DNA of 64,000 nucleotides, taken from the NCBI RefSeq assembly GCF_900142185.1, contig NZ_FQZZ01000012.1, positions 1 through 64,000 of the forward strand, given 5' to 3'. Each line of letters begins with the position of its first letter. Positions within the stretch are counted from its first letter, which is position 1. The notes under the pieces were generated by a model. It had not been told where the DNA came from. It worked only from the letters and a program-made list of their open reading frames with translations, and made no database searches. This stretch comes from Lutimaribacter pacificus (lineage in GTDB: Bacteria; Pseudomonadota; Alphaproteobacteria; Rhodobacterales; Rhodobacteraceae). This document shows, one piece after another, positions 49,301 through 57,867 of this stretch. The translations under genes and the position numbers were made by a program.

Positions 49301-50074
49301 CTGCCGCTTCTCTAGTTCGCTGAGCACTGCCTGATATGGCATCACGAAGCCGCCGGTAACGCCGCCGCCTTGTTTGGCAGGACGCAGCGAATGCTGGATG
49401 GGACGCTCCCAGACCATAGCCCGCAATGGCGAGTTATGGCCTTCCTTGTAGGGATATTCGGTCAAATCGTGCTTTTTGTTCAGTAGCGCCGCACCAAGCA
49501 GGACGCGTCGTTCATCATCGCACAGCGGCGTGCGCGTTGCATAAAAGAGCACGAGGCTTTCGCCTTCGATCAGTGGTGCCGCGAAGGCGTTCAGCAGCGC
49601 TTCCTGATTATCAAAGCCCTGAATCCAGCTTGTATCCTCCAGCCAGCCCGGTGCAGAGGGCTCTCTCTTCTTTTCAGCATCGAGCTCCAGACTCCCGGCT
49701 ATTTCAAAGCCGCTGTCTTTCAGCATCCAGCGGTAGGGGATCGAAACCGCCCCCCAAGCCGGTACGCGGACTGTTTGTTTAAGGATATGGATGTGATCTC
49801 GGCTCCATTTCGAATAGGCCATCACACTGTCAAAGCTGTGCGCATTCGCACTCATAAAGCTCGCGCTTGAGCGCATACATGGTGGTCTTTGGTCCGGCGC
49901 CAAGTCATCGAACGCTTCGTCGTGCAGGTCTGCTTCTAGCAGATCGTTGCGATTCTCGGCGATCAGCTTCAGGGCCAGGCAAGAGCTATTCGCGATCGGG
50001 TCGTGGCAAACGTGACCATCCCAACCTCGGTCGTGCCAAGGAACACGGATGGACAAATTCCTAGTGATGCCCAT
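46316..50074 (-). CDS. RecD-like SF1B helicase fused to a nuclease-like domain
   Basis: This 1,252-residue protein has three parts. Residues 1-600 form an unknown domain opening with VPWHDRGWDGHVC and a second Cys in NSSCLALKLI. Residues about 610-1085 are a RecD/TraA-type SF1B helicase with GPAGTGKT (about 625), IIDESSML (about 705), GDPYQLPPIG and a C-terminal AYAITVHKAQGSEF motif. Residues about 1130-1250 resemble a PD-(D/E)XK or Vsr-like nuclease (SSKNELAIANIL, RWADFLIESNG, WYWEHCGM, KKDLYEANGF). The architecture resembles helicase-nuclease defence proteins. It stands alone in the accessory insert, with lower GC than the trb genes. Confidence 0.8.
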   Translation of the reverse strand: MGITRNLSIRVPWHDRGWDGHVCHDPIANSSCLALKLIAENRNDLLEADLHDEAFDDLAPDQRPPCMRSSASFMSANAHSFDSVMAYSKWSRDHIHILKQTVRVPAWGAVSIPYRWMLKDSGFEIAGSLELDAEKKREPSAPGWLEDTSWIQGFDNQEALLNAFAAPLIEGESLVLFYATRTPLCDDERRVLLGAALLNKKHDLTEYPYKEGHNSPLRAMVWERPIQHSLRPAKQGGGVTGGFVMPYQAVLSELEKRQDRDAAEFVAFVPDDAKAQFSYGSEHVWHGAAAASLIAARGALERTSEILSGPWDRYIGWIDERLGRLWAMQGPAPGLGVVLSALHDGFNGTLFAMALADELEENADPWPVIDAIMMGKRDAPIGAPDITRMMKKRWAKLRNKDPEMDRLRLLSRLELTRDQAIRALRLGAEETLKNPFLLYEDDRTAPDAISFETVDRGIYPGKEVATVHPLPASCSNTLAEYDNEFRLRAASISLLEDSAAQGHTLLPISQLGEAAAALATVHPLPLDADIVDLCRDDFASKVDVQGEDGNLTLQLGRYVASGKIISKAVNERLKAKNAATHIDWRNLVDDKFKAYPVTDLDEKRARDEKAAALSRLGASGIGVLIGPAGTGKTSVLQLLLGHTDIVGSRVRLLAPTGKARVRLGAETGQQSNVQTVAQFLLPHRYDPNTGRYFINPEAPKVEATTCIIDESSMLTEDMLAAIIETIPQNCRLILVGDPYQLPPIGAGCPFVDIIEYLKRSHDSQGVGELTTPRRQVDTVSEDRTPALARSDVQLAAIFSGRELPPGEDEIIVQALQGEDDATVKYRRWDTVADLSGLIESVIAEELDANQDDLVDKLEESLGAERNGKGYLNFHKGCADKAEDWQILSVNRNTPGGSTFINRRIKERLRHKRVEDAVGSARVPRYLDWMRFTEPRGAEQIVYGDKVICVRNHRRKPYIYNPAGSGDQEFIANGEIGMVTGQTKYGKSQPSFTHIEFSGRADRNFSFKRSDFLEDGSPYLELAYAITVHKAQGSEFGSVILVLPAHSRLVSREMLYTALTRQKKRIWIMHQGPFDSFLSLRQYVYSDIAARFTNLLRTTRPQAVKLPPELPRSLSNSQRTFLEERLIHRTLRGEMVSSKNELAIANILYGFEKEGRLSYQIEPRLPFDNGRGRWADFLIESNGNSWYWEHCGMLSDEQYRRRWAGKKDLYEANGFTIYSTKNPDGRLIVTEDGPQQGLDSKAIEQIVLSLIGT

Positions 50075-50264
50075 GATTTCTGCCTCCGCCCTACTATCGC
50101 TACCCGTCGTAGACTGACAGTTCCGTTACACAAAACAGAAAATCAGTTCCCAGACCTCAAAATATTCTCCCGCTGTTTCAGACTGCGGACATCGCCTTGC
50201 CTAGCTAGCGTTGAAAACTGGCCGTCGGCCTGAGGAAAGGGCGAGCTTGTCGTTGAATGGCTGA

Positions 50265-50570
50265 AATAAGAGTGAGAGCCAGCGTTATGGCCGTATCCGG
50301 CAGGAGATCGCGCGGCTGAAGGCAATGGACCAGGCCCTGGCTGATGCGCCCGACGGACAGAACTCCCTGACAGACCCCGATGCGTGGGCCATGGCGACCA
50401 GCGCCCGGCACAGCGGCATGGTCGGCTACAACGTCCAGACTCCGGTCGATACCGAGACGCATCGGGTCGTGGCGCATGACGTGACCAATCAGGGCTTTGA
50501 TCGCGACCATCTGAGCCCGATGGCGGTCGCGGCCAGAGAGGCCCTTCTGCCACGCTACAGAGATATAGAA
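50265..50570 (+). pseudogene. IS1182-family transposase fragment
   Basis: An open frame after TGA 50262-50264 gives about 100 residues matching the middle of IS1182-type transposases: RYGRIRQEIARLKAMDQAL, then LTDPDAWAMATS, VGYNVQTPVDTETHRVVAHD and VTNQGFDRDHLSPMAVAAREAL. The DDE domain after this point and the N-terminal part are missing. The frame then runs into unrelated sequence and the IS427-type element starts 80 bp later. Confidence 0.75.
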
Positions 50571-50662
50571 AATGTCGGCAGCCCTGAAGTACGTTTGGTT
50601 CGAGCTGCACCGCAAGGGCCTTAGGCTGGAAGATTTCTTGTCCAGCTAGGGCGTGTTGACGT

Positions 50663-51034
50663 TCACCTGAGTTGAAGGATGGTTGCAGCAAGTGAGATGA
50701 AGGCGGCGAAGCTCTGATCTGTTTTGCATGACCGCAGCGCAATGCCCCTGTTTTCCTTGAGCTTTCCAAAGTAATTCTCGATCAGATGCCGCCATTTGTA
50801 TGTTTCCTTGTCGAAGGTCGCGGGGAAACGCCGGTTCGATTTCGGAGGGATGACCGGGGTTATGTCCTGCTTATCGAGAGCAGAGCGCAGCCAGTCGGCA
50901 TCGAAAGCGCGGTCGGCAAGCAGGTGGTCGGCACAGAGCCGCTCGATCAAATCCGGCACGGCGCGCAGGTCATGCGCTTGTCCGGGCATCAGCCTGAAGT
51001 CGACGAGGTTGCCCAAACTGTCGGTCAGCGCCAA
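50663..51034 (-). CDS. IS427-type transposase, downstream frame
   Basis: 123 residues with the second half of the DDE domain: MALTDSLGNLVDFRLMPGQ, the second Asp region LLADRAFDADWLR and the Glu-containing RHLIENYFGKLKENR. It is probably made only as a fusion with the upstream frame; a start at 51034 is nominal. Confidence 0.82.
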   Translation of the reverse strand: MALTDSLGNLVDFRLMPGQAHDLRAVPDLIERLCADHLLADRAFDADWLRSALDKQDITPVIPPKSNRRFPATFDKETYKWRHLIENYFGKLKENRGIALRSCKTDQSFAAFISLAATILQLR

Positions 51035-51066
51035 TATTTTGGTGGTGATACCGCCGCGCGAGCGCC

Positions 51067-51414
51067 CTATGGCCTGGCTGAGAGTCCCCCTTTAGCGCCC
51101 TGGCCCGAGCGGTGGACCTTGACGATAGAGCCATCGATCATCGCGTACTCGAGATCGGGGCTCGACGATAACACTCTGAACATGTTGTAAAATACATCGG
51201 CTTTGACCCACCGCCGGAAGCGTTTGAAGACTGAGTTCCAATGCCCGAACTCGGCAGGCAATTCACGCCACTGCGCGCCTGTCCGCACAATCCACAACAC
51301 CGCTTCCATAAACAACCGCGGATCGCCTCCAGTCTGGCCGGGGTCGGTTTGCTTGCCAAGGCAGAAGGGTTCGATGATCGCCCAATGGGCGTCGGTCAGG
51401 GCACGTCGGGTCAA
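51067..51414 (-). CDS. IS427-type transposase, upstream frame
   Basis: 115 residues starting MTRRALTDAHWAIIEPFC, the DUF4096-type N-terminal domain of IS5-family transposases, ending in the DGSIVKVHRSGQGAKGG region that holds the first catalytic Asp. At GCTAAAGGGGGACTC (minus strand, near 51090) an A3G5 run could allow programmed frameshifting into the downstream frame. Confidence 0.85.
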   Translation of the reverse strand: MTRRALTDAHWAIIEPFCLGKQTDPGQTGGDPRLFMEAVLWIVRTGAQWRELPAEFGHWNSVFKRFRRWVKADVFYNMFRVLSSSPDLEYAMIDGSIVKVHRSGQGAKGGLSARP

Positions 51415-51542
51415 GGCTGCTCTCCTCTGTTTGCAACCTTGAATCAGAACTCACACCGAATGGGAATCCTGAACGTCAACAGACCCTAATTGAACGGCAG
51501 TCGCCTTTCGCATTCTATTGTCACAGAAGGAGACAAATACGC

Positions 51543-52112
51543 ATGCTGCAACCAGTTCTAAACCAGCACGATCCTGGCGGGCGACGAATGATCCGCCTTC
51601 CCGACGGGGTGGTGAGTGACGCGGAGTTTTCAGAGGACCAAAGGTTTCGGCAGAAGTTGATGAGGGATTGGACCCCCGAAGGCCGGGAGAGTCGGACGAT
51701 CCTATGGATCGGCATGAACCCTTCCACGGCGAACATCAACTTCAACGACCCTTCCTGCCACCGAGAATTCTTGTTTTCGCGGCAGTGGGGATACACGCGT
51801 TACCTCAAGGGCAACATACTCGACTACCGCGCCACTCGTCCACGAGACATCCCCCGCGACCTTGGGGCCGCGAGAACCCCGCGTAACCTCGAAGCGATAA
51901 TGGAGATGGCGGACGATGCTGAATGCGTGGTCATTGCTCACGGCAATATGCTGAAACGGCATCAGCCCGCCATTGACGACGTTCTGCGTGTGGTCGCGCA
52001 GAACAGGGTTCCGATGTTCTGCCTGGGGCAGACAGGTAAAGGTTTCCCAAGACACGTCCTAACCGTGCCTGCAGACGTTCAGCTACAGCGATTGGCTATG
52101 CTCGAACCGTGA
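51543..52112 (+). CDS. DUF1643 protein
   Basis: This 189-residue protein has the DUF1643 hallmarks ILWIGMNPSTANINFNDPSC, a region with RYLKGNILDYRATRP and a C-terminal GKGFPRHVL. DUF1643 is a small alpha/beta domain with a base-excision-like fold pattern and unknown function, frequent on phages and mobile elements. AAGGAGA precedes ATG 51543. It stands between two IS elements in the accessory insert. Confidence 0.8.
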   Translation: MLQPVLNQHDPGGRRMIRLPDGVVSDAEFSEDQRFRQKLMRDWTPEGRESRTILWIGMNPSTANINFNDPSCHREFLFSRQWGYTRYLKGNILDYRATRPRDIPRDLGAARTPRNLEAIMEMADDAECVVIAHGNMLKRHQPAIDDVLRVVAQNRVPMFCLGQTGKGFPRHVLTVPADVQLQRLAMLEP

Positions 52113-52238
52113 CGTTAGCGGTGTCCGTTATGTCTGCGCTGCGGACCTCAGGAAAAGAGATGTCGCGGCACGTTTCCACGAAGGACCGGTTCGCAGAAGC
52201 TGCGACGCAGCGATGGTGCGCTTGGCGAATGTCCTCTG

Positions 52239-53580
52239 TGGGTGGCTCCTGCATTGCAAGAGTTTTCTGGCGGTTTCTGCGGTCGTTTTCGTCAGTACCG
52301 TCGTCTGTCCGGCCTGTTTGTGCGGTGGTGTTCCGCTGGCCCTGATGAATTCCGCGAGCGAGGTTCCTATCGGCTTATCGACCTTAGAAGAGGGCCGCTG
52401 ACATTCCCGGAGTGTCCTTGCTCTTGGTTGACTTACTTCCGCATCATCACTTCAACGTCTTGCATCTCGTGAGCAGCTGGCGCGATCAGAACGCGGGCTG
52501 CCGGTATTCCTGTTTCTTCGTGAGCATCGCCCAGATGATCCTGGCTGCCTTATTGGCCATTGCAGTCGTCGCCAGCCGGAACGGTTTGTCCGCGATGATC
52601 TTCGCGGTCCAGAGATCGACTTTCTCGGGCGAACGCTTCGCCATGACTGCCCGCGAAGTCATGCTCACGACCAACAGCTTCCGGATGTAGCGATCGCCTT
52701 TCTTGGTGATCTTGCCCAATCGTTCCTTGCCGCCGCTGGATTTGTTGAGCGGGGCGAGCCCCAACCAGGCGGCCAGGTCACGCCCTGTCCGGAACTGTTT
52801 TGCATCGCCGATCGTAGCGACAATCGCAGAGGCGGTGATTGGCCCGATCCCTGGCATGCGCATCAGCCTGCGCGCATCTGCGCTCAGCATTGCGTGTTGT
52901 TCGATCATCTTGGAATAGCCTTCGATGCGCTCGTTCAAGCCGATGAACTGATAGCATTGGATGCCGAGCATACCGTTGGCGATCTCAGGCATGTCCGGGT
53001 GGTCGCCATTCAGGTGATGCTTTGCGAAAGCCGTCACCGCTTCAATCCCAATCGGCAAGATGTGCCCAAACTCGCGCAGCAGGCTGCGGATCATGTTGAC
53101 CATCTGCGTGCGCTGCCGAACCGCCAGGTCCCGCGTGCGATGGATCGAGAGAATGGCTTGCTGCTCCTCCGTCTTGATCTCGACAAAACGCATGGTCGGG
53201 CGTCGAACTGCTTCGCAGATCGCTTCCGCATCAACGGCATCGTTCTTCCCGCGCTTCACATACGGCTTCACATAGCCAGCAGGCATCAGCTTCACATCGT
53301 GGCCAAGCTTGCGCAGCTGGCGTCCCCAATGATGCGATGATCCGCAAGCTTCCATCCCGACGACACACGGCGGAAGCGTCTCAAAAAAAGCGAGCAGCTT
53401 CGCGCGTTTGATCGCTTTGTTGAAGATGACGCGGCCGTTCTCCGAAATGCCGTGAACCTGAAAAAATCCTTGGCCAGATCAAGGCCTACGGTCTTTACTG
53501 TCATTGGGTGGCTCCTTTCCTAGCAGTCATTCACAACTGCACTTTGGCACATTCGATGCCGGTGGAGCAGGAGCCACCCA
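52239..53580 (-). mobile_element. IS110-family (IS1111-type) insertion sequence
   Basis: A region of 1,342 bp is bounded by perfect 14-bp inverted repeats, TGGGTGGCTCCTGC (52239-52252) and GCAGGAGCCACCCA (53567-53580). It contains one IS110-type transposase gene. A third copy of the repeat (12 bp, 53505-53516) overlaps the transposase start region. IS1111 members carry subterminal inverted repeats like these, so the exact outer ends may lie some bases further out. Confidence 0.75.
52486..53504 (-). pseudogene. IS110-family transposase, frameshifted near the start
   Basis: The gene starts MTVKTVGLDLAKD and should continue VFQVHGISENG, but the T-run at about 53463 is one base short (GATTTTTTCAGG). 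The first frame therefore runs off and the rest (289 residues from MEACGSSHHWGRQLRKLGHD) is in another frame. The body has the N-terminal DEDD and C-terminal transposase_20 domains with MPGIGPITASAIVATIG. It is inactive as read, although a homopolymer error is possible. Confidence 0.82.
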
Positions 53581-53665
53581 CCTCATCCGGTTTGGGCCGA
53601 TCAACCCGGACACGGTGATCACGGCTACAGTTCCGACGTCTGCGGCTGAGACAAGTGACACCCTT

Positions 53666-54097
53666 TCAGCCACCTGCGCCCCCTTCCACATCCTCCGATA
53701 CCTCCTGCCGCAGCTTCGGCCCTTGCGCGAGGCGCCGACCGAGAGCCGAGATAAATGCCTCATAGCGCTCCCCAGCCTTTGCCCGCGCCGCCTTGGCCGC
53801 GGGTTCCGGCAGAGCCGGTGTTGTTGCAAGCCAGAAGCGGATGAACACGGCCAGGCTTTCAACAGAAATCCCGACATCGCGTTCCAGCCGGGTGATCCGC
53901 CTGTCGATCTGATCCAGGCGCCTGGCCAGAACCGCTTCGCGTCGCTCTGCGTCATCCGGAGAGAGGAAGGATGCGATCGCGGCCTCGGCCACCATCGACT
54001 GGGATCGATCACGCCGGGCGGCGAAGTCTGCAAGCATCTGCATGACCTCGGGATCGAGGTAGACCGAGATCTTCGTCTTCTTGCGGCTGGTGGTCAT
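53666..54097 (-). CDS. CopG-like ribbon-helix-helix regulator
   Basis: This 143-residue protein has an N-terminal RHH domain (MTTSRKKTKISVYLDPEVMQ, about 8-50), a helical middle and a hydrophobic segment (LAVFIRFWLATTPAL). It is the usual gene between traG and trbB in this element family and probably regulates transfer. ATG 54097 is preferred; it lies 3 bp after the traG stop. Accessory DNA begins immediately behind it. Confidence 0.87.
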   Translation of the reverse strand: MTTSRKKTKISVYLDPEVMQMLADFAARRDRSQSMVAEAAIASFLSPDDAERREAVLARRLDQIDRRITRLERDVGISVESLAVFIRFWLATTPALPEPAAKAARAKAGERYEAFISALGRRLAQGPKLRQEVSEDVEGGAGG

Positions 54098-54099
54098 GA

Positions 54100-56085
54100 T
54101 CAAAGCTCCATCCCGTCGTCGGGATTGAGGGAGACCTGCCGCGCAACACCGCGCATCTGCTGCGCGATGCGCCGATTGCGGATGGCGCCATCTTCCTCAT
54201 CCTCGGGTGGATCGAATTCAAACTCGTTCTCAATGGGGGCATGCCAGTCGACGGGCTGAGGTTGCGCCAGCTCCGGCTGAAGACGGCGCTCCGACGCTGT
54301 CGGATCATCATCCGCCGGTCCCGTCTCGGAGACTGGCTCCAACTCGTCGTCCTGCTTTGGGACTGCAAGACTGCTCCAGTCATCCTCCTCAGGGATGCCC
54401 ACATCCACCAAGTCGGGTGGCGGCAAGACCCGCTCAGTGAACCGCGCATCTTCGTAATACCGTGCTTTCGTCGCCCGGATCGGTGGTGTGCCGGCCACCA
54501 TGACGATCTCGTCGGATGGCGGCAGCTGCATAATTTCTCCGGGGGTGAGCAACGCCCGCGCAGTTTCCGACCGGGACACCATGAGATGGCTGAGCCAAGG
54601 CGCCAGACGATGCCCGGCATAGTTCTTCATCGCCTTCATCTCGGTGGCGGTACCGAGGGCGTCGGACACCCGCTTGGCCGTACGCTCATCATTGGTCGCA
54701 AAGCTCACCCGGACGTGGCAATTGTCGAGGATCGAGTTGTTCGGGCCGTAGGCCTTCTCGATCTGATTCAGCGACTGGGCGATGAGGAAGCTCTTCAGCC
54801 CGTAGCCCGCCATGAAGGCCAGCGCGCTCTCGAAGAAATCCAGCCGGCCAAGCGCCGGGAACTCGTCGAGCATCAGAAGCAGCCGATGACGGTCATCCTT
54901 GCCTTGCAGATCCTCGGTCAGGCGTCGGCCAACCTGGTTGAGGATCAGACGGATGAGCGGCTTGGTGCGATTGATGTCAGATGGCGGCACCACGAGATAC
55001 AGCGTGACGGGGCGCGGTCCCCCGACAATGTCACCGATCCGCCAGTCGCAGCGGCGCGTGACCTGGGCGACGACAGGGTCGCGATAGAGGCCAAGGAAAG
55101 ACATTGCCGTCGAAAGCACACCGGAGCGTTCATTCTCGGACTTGTTGAGCAATTCACGGGCGGCACTGGCGACCACGGGATGCGGCCCCGCCTCTTCCAG
55201 GTGCGGCGTCCGCATCATCGCGCGGAGCGTGGACTCCACGGGACGCCGCGGGTCGGACAGGAAGTTGGCGACGCCGGCCAGCGTCTTGTCCTTCTCGGCA
55301 TAAAGGACATGCAGGATCGCCCCGACGAGCAGGCTGTGGCTGGTCTTCTCCCAGTGGTTTCGGCGCTCCAGGCTCCCCTCGGGGTCGACGAGGATGTCGG
55401 CGATGTTCTGGACATCGCGAACCTCCCACTCCCCACGGCGTACTTCCAGCAGGGGGTTGTAGGCCGAGGAGTTCGGGTTGGTCGGATCGAAGAGCAGGAC
55501 CCGACCGTGCCGGGCGCGGAACCCGGCGGTCAGCTGCCAGTTCTCTCCCTTAATGTCATGAACGATGGCGGAGCCGGGCCAGGTGAGAAGCGACGGCACG
55601 ACGAGCCCTACCCCCTTGCCGGATCGCGTCGGCGCAAAGCAGAGCACATGCTCCGGCCCATCGTGGCGCAGATATTCCCGTTCATAGCGACCGAGAACCA
55701 CCCCATCCGGGTCAAACAAACCGGCCGCCTTCACCTCGCCCTTCTCGGCCCATCGGGCAGAACCATAGGTCGCGACGTTGCGGGCCTCGCGGGCGCGCCA
55801 GACCGACATGGCGATGGCTACGCCGATGGAGATGAAGCCCCCCGAGGCGGCGATGATCCCGCCCGTCGCGAAGACCGGCGGCGCGTAGGCCTCGTAGAAA
55901 TACCACCACCAGAAGATGGCCGGTGGATAGTAGACGGGCGTCCCGAACAGCACGAACCAGGGCGAGCCCAGCTGTGCCTGATAGCCAAGGCTCGCGGCCA
56001 CGTATTGCGTCGCGCCCCAACTGGTGGCCAGAATGATGAGGAAGACGATAGAGATCTGTCCCCAGAGGATCTTGGTCGCGGACAT
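54100..56085 (-). CDS. traG: TraG/VirD4 coupling protein
   Basis: This 661-residue coupling protein has N-terminal membrane segments (about 10-30, 48-65, 75-97), Walker A in CFAPTRSGKGVGLVVPS (about residues 149-165) and Walker B in LLLMLDEFPALGRLD. It brings the relaxase-DNA complex to the T4SS. AAAGGAG precedes ATG 56085. It lies between the relaxase and the CopG gene. Confidence 0.96.
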   Translation of the reverse strand: MSATKILWGQISIVFLIILATSWGATQYVAASLGYQAQLGSPWFVLFGTPVYYPPAIFWWWYFYEAYAPPVFATGGIIAASGGFISIGVAIAMSVWRAREARNVATYGSARWAEKGEVKAAGLFDPDGVVLGRYEREYLRHDGPEHVLCFAPTRSGKGVGLVVPSLLTWPGSAIVHDIKGENWQLTAGFRARHGRVLLFDPTNPNSSAYNPLLEVRRGEWEVRDVQNIADILVDPEGSLERRNHWEKTSHSLLVGAILHVLYAEKDKTLAGVANFLSDPRRPVESTLRAMMRTPHLEEAGPHPVVASAARELLNKSENERSGVLSTAMSFLGLYRDPVVAQVTRRCDWRIGDIVGGPRPVTLYLVVPPSDINRTKPLIRLILNQVGRRLTEDLQGKDDRHRLLLMLDEFPALGRLDFFESALAFMAGYGLKSFLIAQSLNQIEKAYGPNNSILDNCHVRVSFATNDERTAKRVSDALGTATEMKAMKNYAGHRLAPWLSHLMVSRSETARALLTPGEIMQLPPSDEIVMVAGTPPIRATKARYYEDARFTERVLPPPDLVDVGIPEEDDWSSLAVPKQDDELEPVSETGPADDDPTASERRLQPELAQPQPVDWHAPIENEFEFDPPEDEEDGAIRNRRIAQQMRGVARQVSLNPDDGMEL

Positions 56086-56112
56086 GACTGTCGCTCCTTT
56101 CCGGTGTGTTGA

Positions 56113-57867
56113 TCAGAGGCCGAGGCCGCGCTTGCGGCCGAAGTCCCAATCGACCCCGCCGTCCCCGCGCGCGACGCCGGTGACATCCCGGCCGAGATGC
56201 TTTTCGAGGGAGGGCGACCAGGGCACCAGCTGGAAGCCGAGCGCGCCGTCAGTTCCATAGCCCTCGATCATCGCAAAGCGCCCCGAAGCCAGCGCGAGAC
56301 GCTGGCGATAGATACCGCTCACGTAGTCACCCGCTTCCGCCTTGTTGAATGGTAGCCCGGTTTCCCCCGAGAGCTGCGCGCCAACCGCCTGCAGCTCCCG
56401 GTCGCGCAAGGTTCCGAGCAGGCGCCGGGCAAAGACCACCCTGCCGCCCCGCCGCTCGCCTAGCCCTTCCGTGACCAGGTGCTCGGCCCGGGCTTCCAGG
56501 GCCTCCCGGACTTCGGCACCGAAGCCCTGGTCCGACAAGGCGAGCGGGTCGCGCGCGATTGCCTGCCGGTCGAGCCAGGTGGCCCCGGACGCGGTCACCT
56601 GCGCAGCGAGGTCCAGGTCGGACCGGACCGCCAGCGCGACACGACGCTGGCCGCGCGCATCGTCATAGGTGCGGAGTTCCACGATAGAGCCTGGGGCGCT
56701 GTCGCCGGCGGCGTCGAGATGGGGCAGACGGATATGGTGGCTCCGGCCATCGACACCATCGACGACGGCATAGGCTGTCCCCTTCAGTTCGTCATCACGG
56801 CCCCGCTGGACCAGACGACCGATGACGGGAACATCGAGGCTCTCTGCGGCAAGGACGTAACTCGAGGACCCGCGCTCGATCCCGCGTTCCGTCAGCGCCC
56901 GATGCATCCGCTTGATGATGTCGCCACGCTCCCCCATCTCGCGCAGGACCGCCTCTGCATCATCCCTGATGTGCCATTGCGACTGTCCGATCTGGTCGGC
57001 GACGCCGAGGATTTCCAGCTTTCGCAACCGCCCGACCTTCAGCGCGTGAAACGCATCCGGCTGCCGATCCGCATCCGGCGCCATGTCGAGGATGCGCGAA
57101 CGCCCCGCATCCCGCAGCAACTGACGGTCGAGCTGCGTCCAGCGCTCGGCCTCGATCTGACGTTCAAGCGTCTGGCGGATCTCGAGATCGCTGCGTGGAC
57201 CCAGTTCCTGGGTGATGAGATTCCGTGCCCTATCGCGCATCCCCTCCTTGATGTAGTCCCGCGAGATCACGAGATCCTGGCCGTCGTTGCGCACACCCCG
57301 AACGATCAGGTGAACGTGCGGATGCGCGGTGTTCCAGTGATCGACACCGACCCAGTCAAGTGAAGTGCCGAGATCCTGCTCCATCCGCCCGACGAGATCG
57401 CGGGTGAAGGTTTGCAGGTCGGACATTTCCGGCGCGTCGTCGGGCGAGACGATGAAACGGAAATGATGACGGTCATCGCGACACAGCTCGGCAAAGGTCC
57501 GGCCATCGGGATCCTCCGTTCCCGATCCGAAGAGCCTGGCCTTCTCCCCGTCCCGGGTCACGCCGTCCCGGCGCAGGTAATCGAGGTGGGCTCCGAGAGG
57601 CGCGGATTTCCCGCTGTGCCGCACCACACGCGCCTTGACCACCGCGCCGCGCGTGCGGGCGGTGATGAGGCGGTTGGCCTGAATGCTGGCACGCTGACCA
57701 CGCCCGAAGCGGGACCGATTGCCCGGGGTGACACGCCCTGCCCGCGAGACGCCACCACCGGCCTTCTTCGCGGCAGCCAGGGCCTGTGCGACAAAGGGTC
57801 GACCCTGCTGCGCCCGGGTGGAGCGGATACGCCCCGGGCGGATGCGGAACTCGCGATCATCGGGCAT
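56113..57867 (-). CDS. VirD2-type relaxase with DUF3363
   Basis: This 584-residue relaxase has an Arg-rich N-terminal stretch, a MOBP-like HUH region with DRHHFRFIVSPDDA and the metal site HPHVH at about 183-187, and a long DUF3363 C-terminal part. It nicks oriT and leads the transferred strand. Start MPDDREFRIRPGRIR at 57867. The stop lies 27 bp before traG. Confidence 0.93.
   Translation of the reverse strand: MPDDREFRIRPGRIRSTRAQQGRPFVAQALAAAKKAGGGVSRAGRVTPGNRSRFGRGQRASIQANRLITARTRGAVVKARVVRHSGKSAPLGAHLDYLRRDGVTRDGEKARLFGSGTEDPDGRTFAELCRDDRHHFRFIVSPDDAPEMSDLQTFTRDLVGRMEQDLGTSLDWVGVDHWNTAHPHVHLIVRGVRNDGQDLVISRDYIKEGMRDRARNLITQELGPRSDLEIRQTLERQIEAERWTQLDRQLLRDAGRSRILDMAPDADRQPDAFHALKVGRLRKLEILGVADQIGQSQWHIRDDAEAVLREMGERGDIIKRMHRALTERGIERGSSSYVLAAESLDVPVIGRLVQRGRDDELKGTAYAVVDGVDGRSHHIRLPHLDAAGDSAPGSIVELRTYDDARGQRRVALAVRSDLDLAAQVTASGATWLDRQAIARDPLALSDQGFGAEVREALEARAEHLVTEGLGERRGGRVVFARRLLGTLRDRELQAVGAQLSGETGLPFNKAEAGDYVSGIYRQRLALASGRFAMIEGYGTDGALGFQLVPWSPSLEKHLGRDVTGVARGDGGVDWDFGRKRGLGL

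Larger units (their letters stand above)
50649..51486 (-). mobile_element. Complete IS5-family (IS427-type) insertion sequence
   Basis: An 838-bp element is bounded by 17-bp imperfect inverted repeats, GGGCGTGTTGACGTTCA (50649-50665) and TGAACGTCAACAGACCC (51470-51486). Both ends abut TA, consistent with the 2-3 bp TA-type target duplication of this group. It contains two overlapping-frame transposase parts. The intact ends and open frames suggest a recent insertion next to the IS1182 debris. Confidence 0.88.

Noticed and set aside
50143-50769. 208-codon minus-strand open frame
   Set aside because: It spans IS1182 debris and the IS427 edge; the plus-strand IS1182 match is better.
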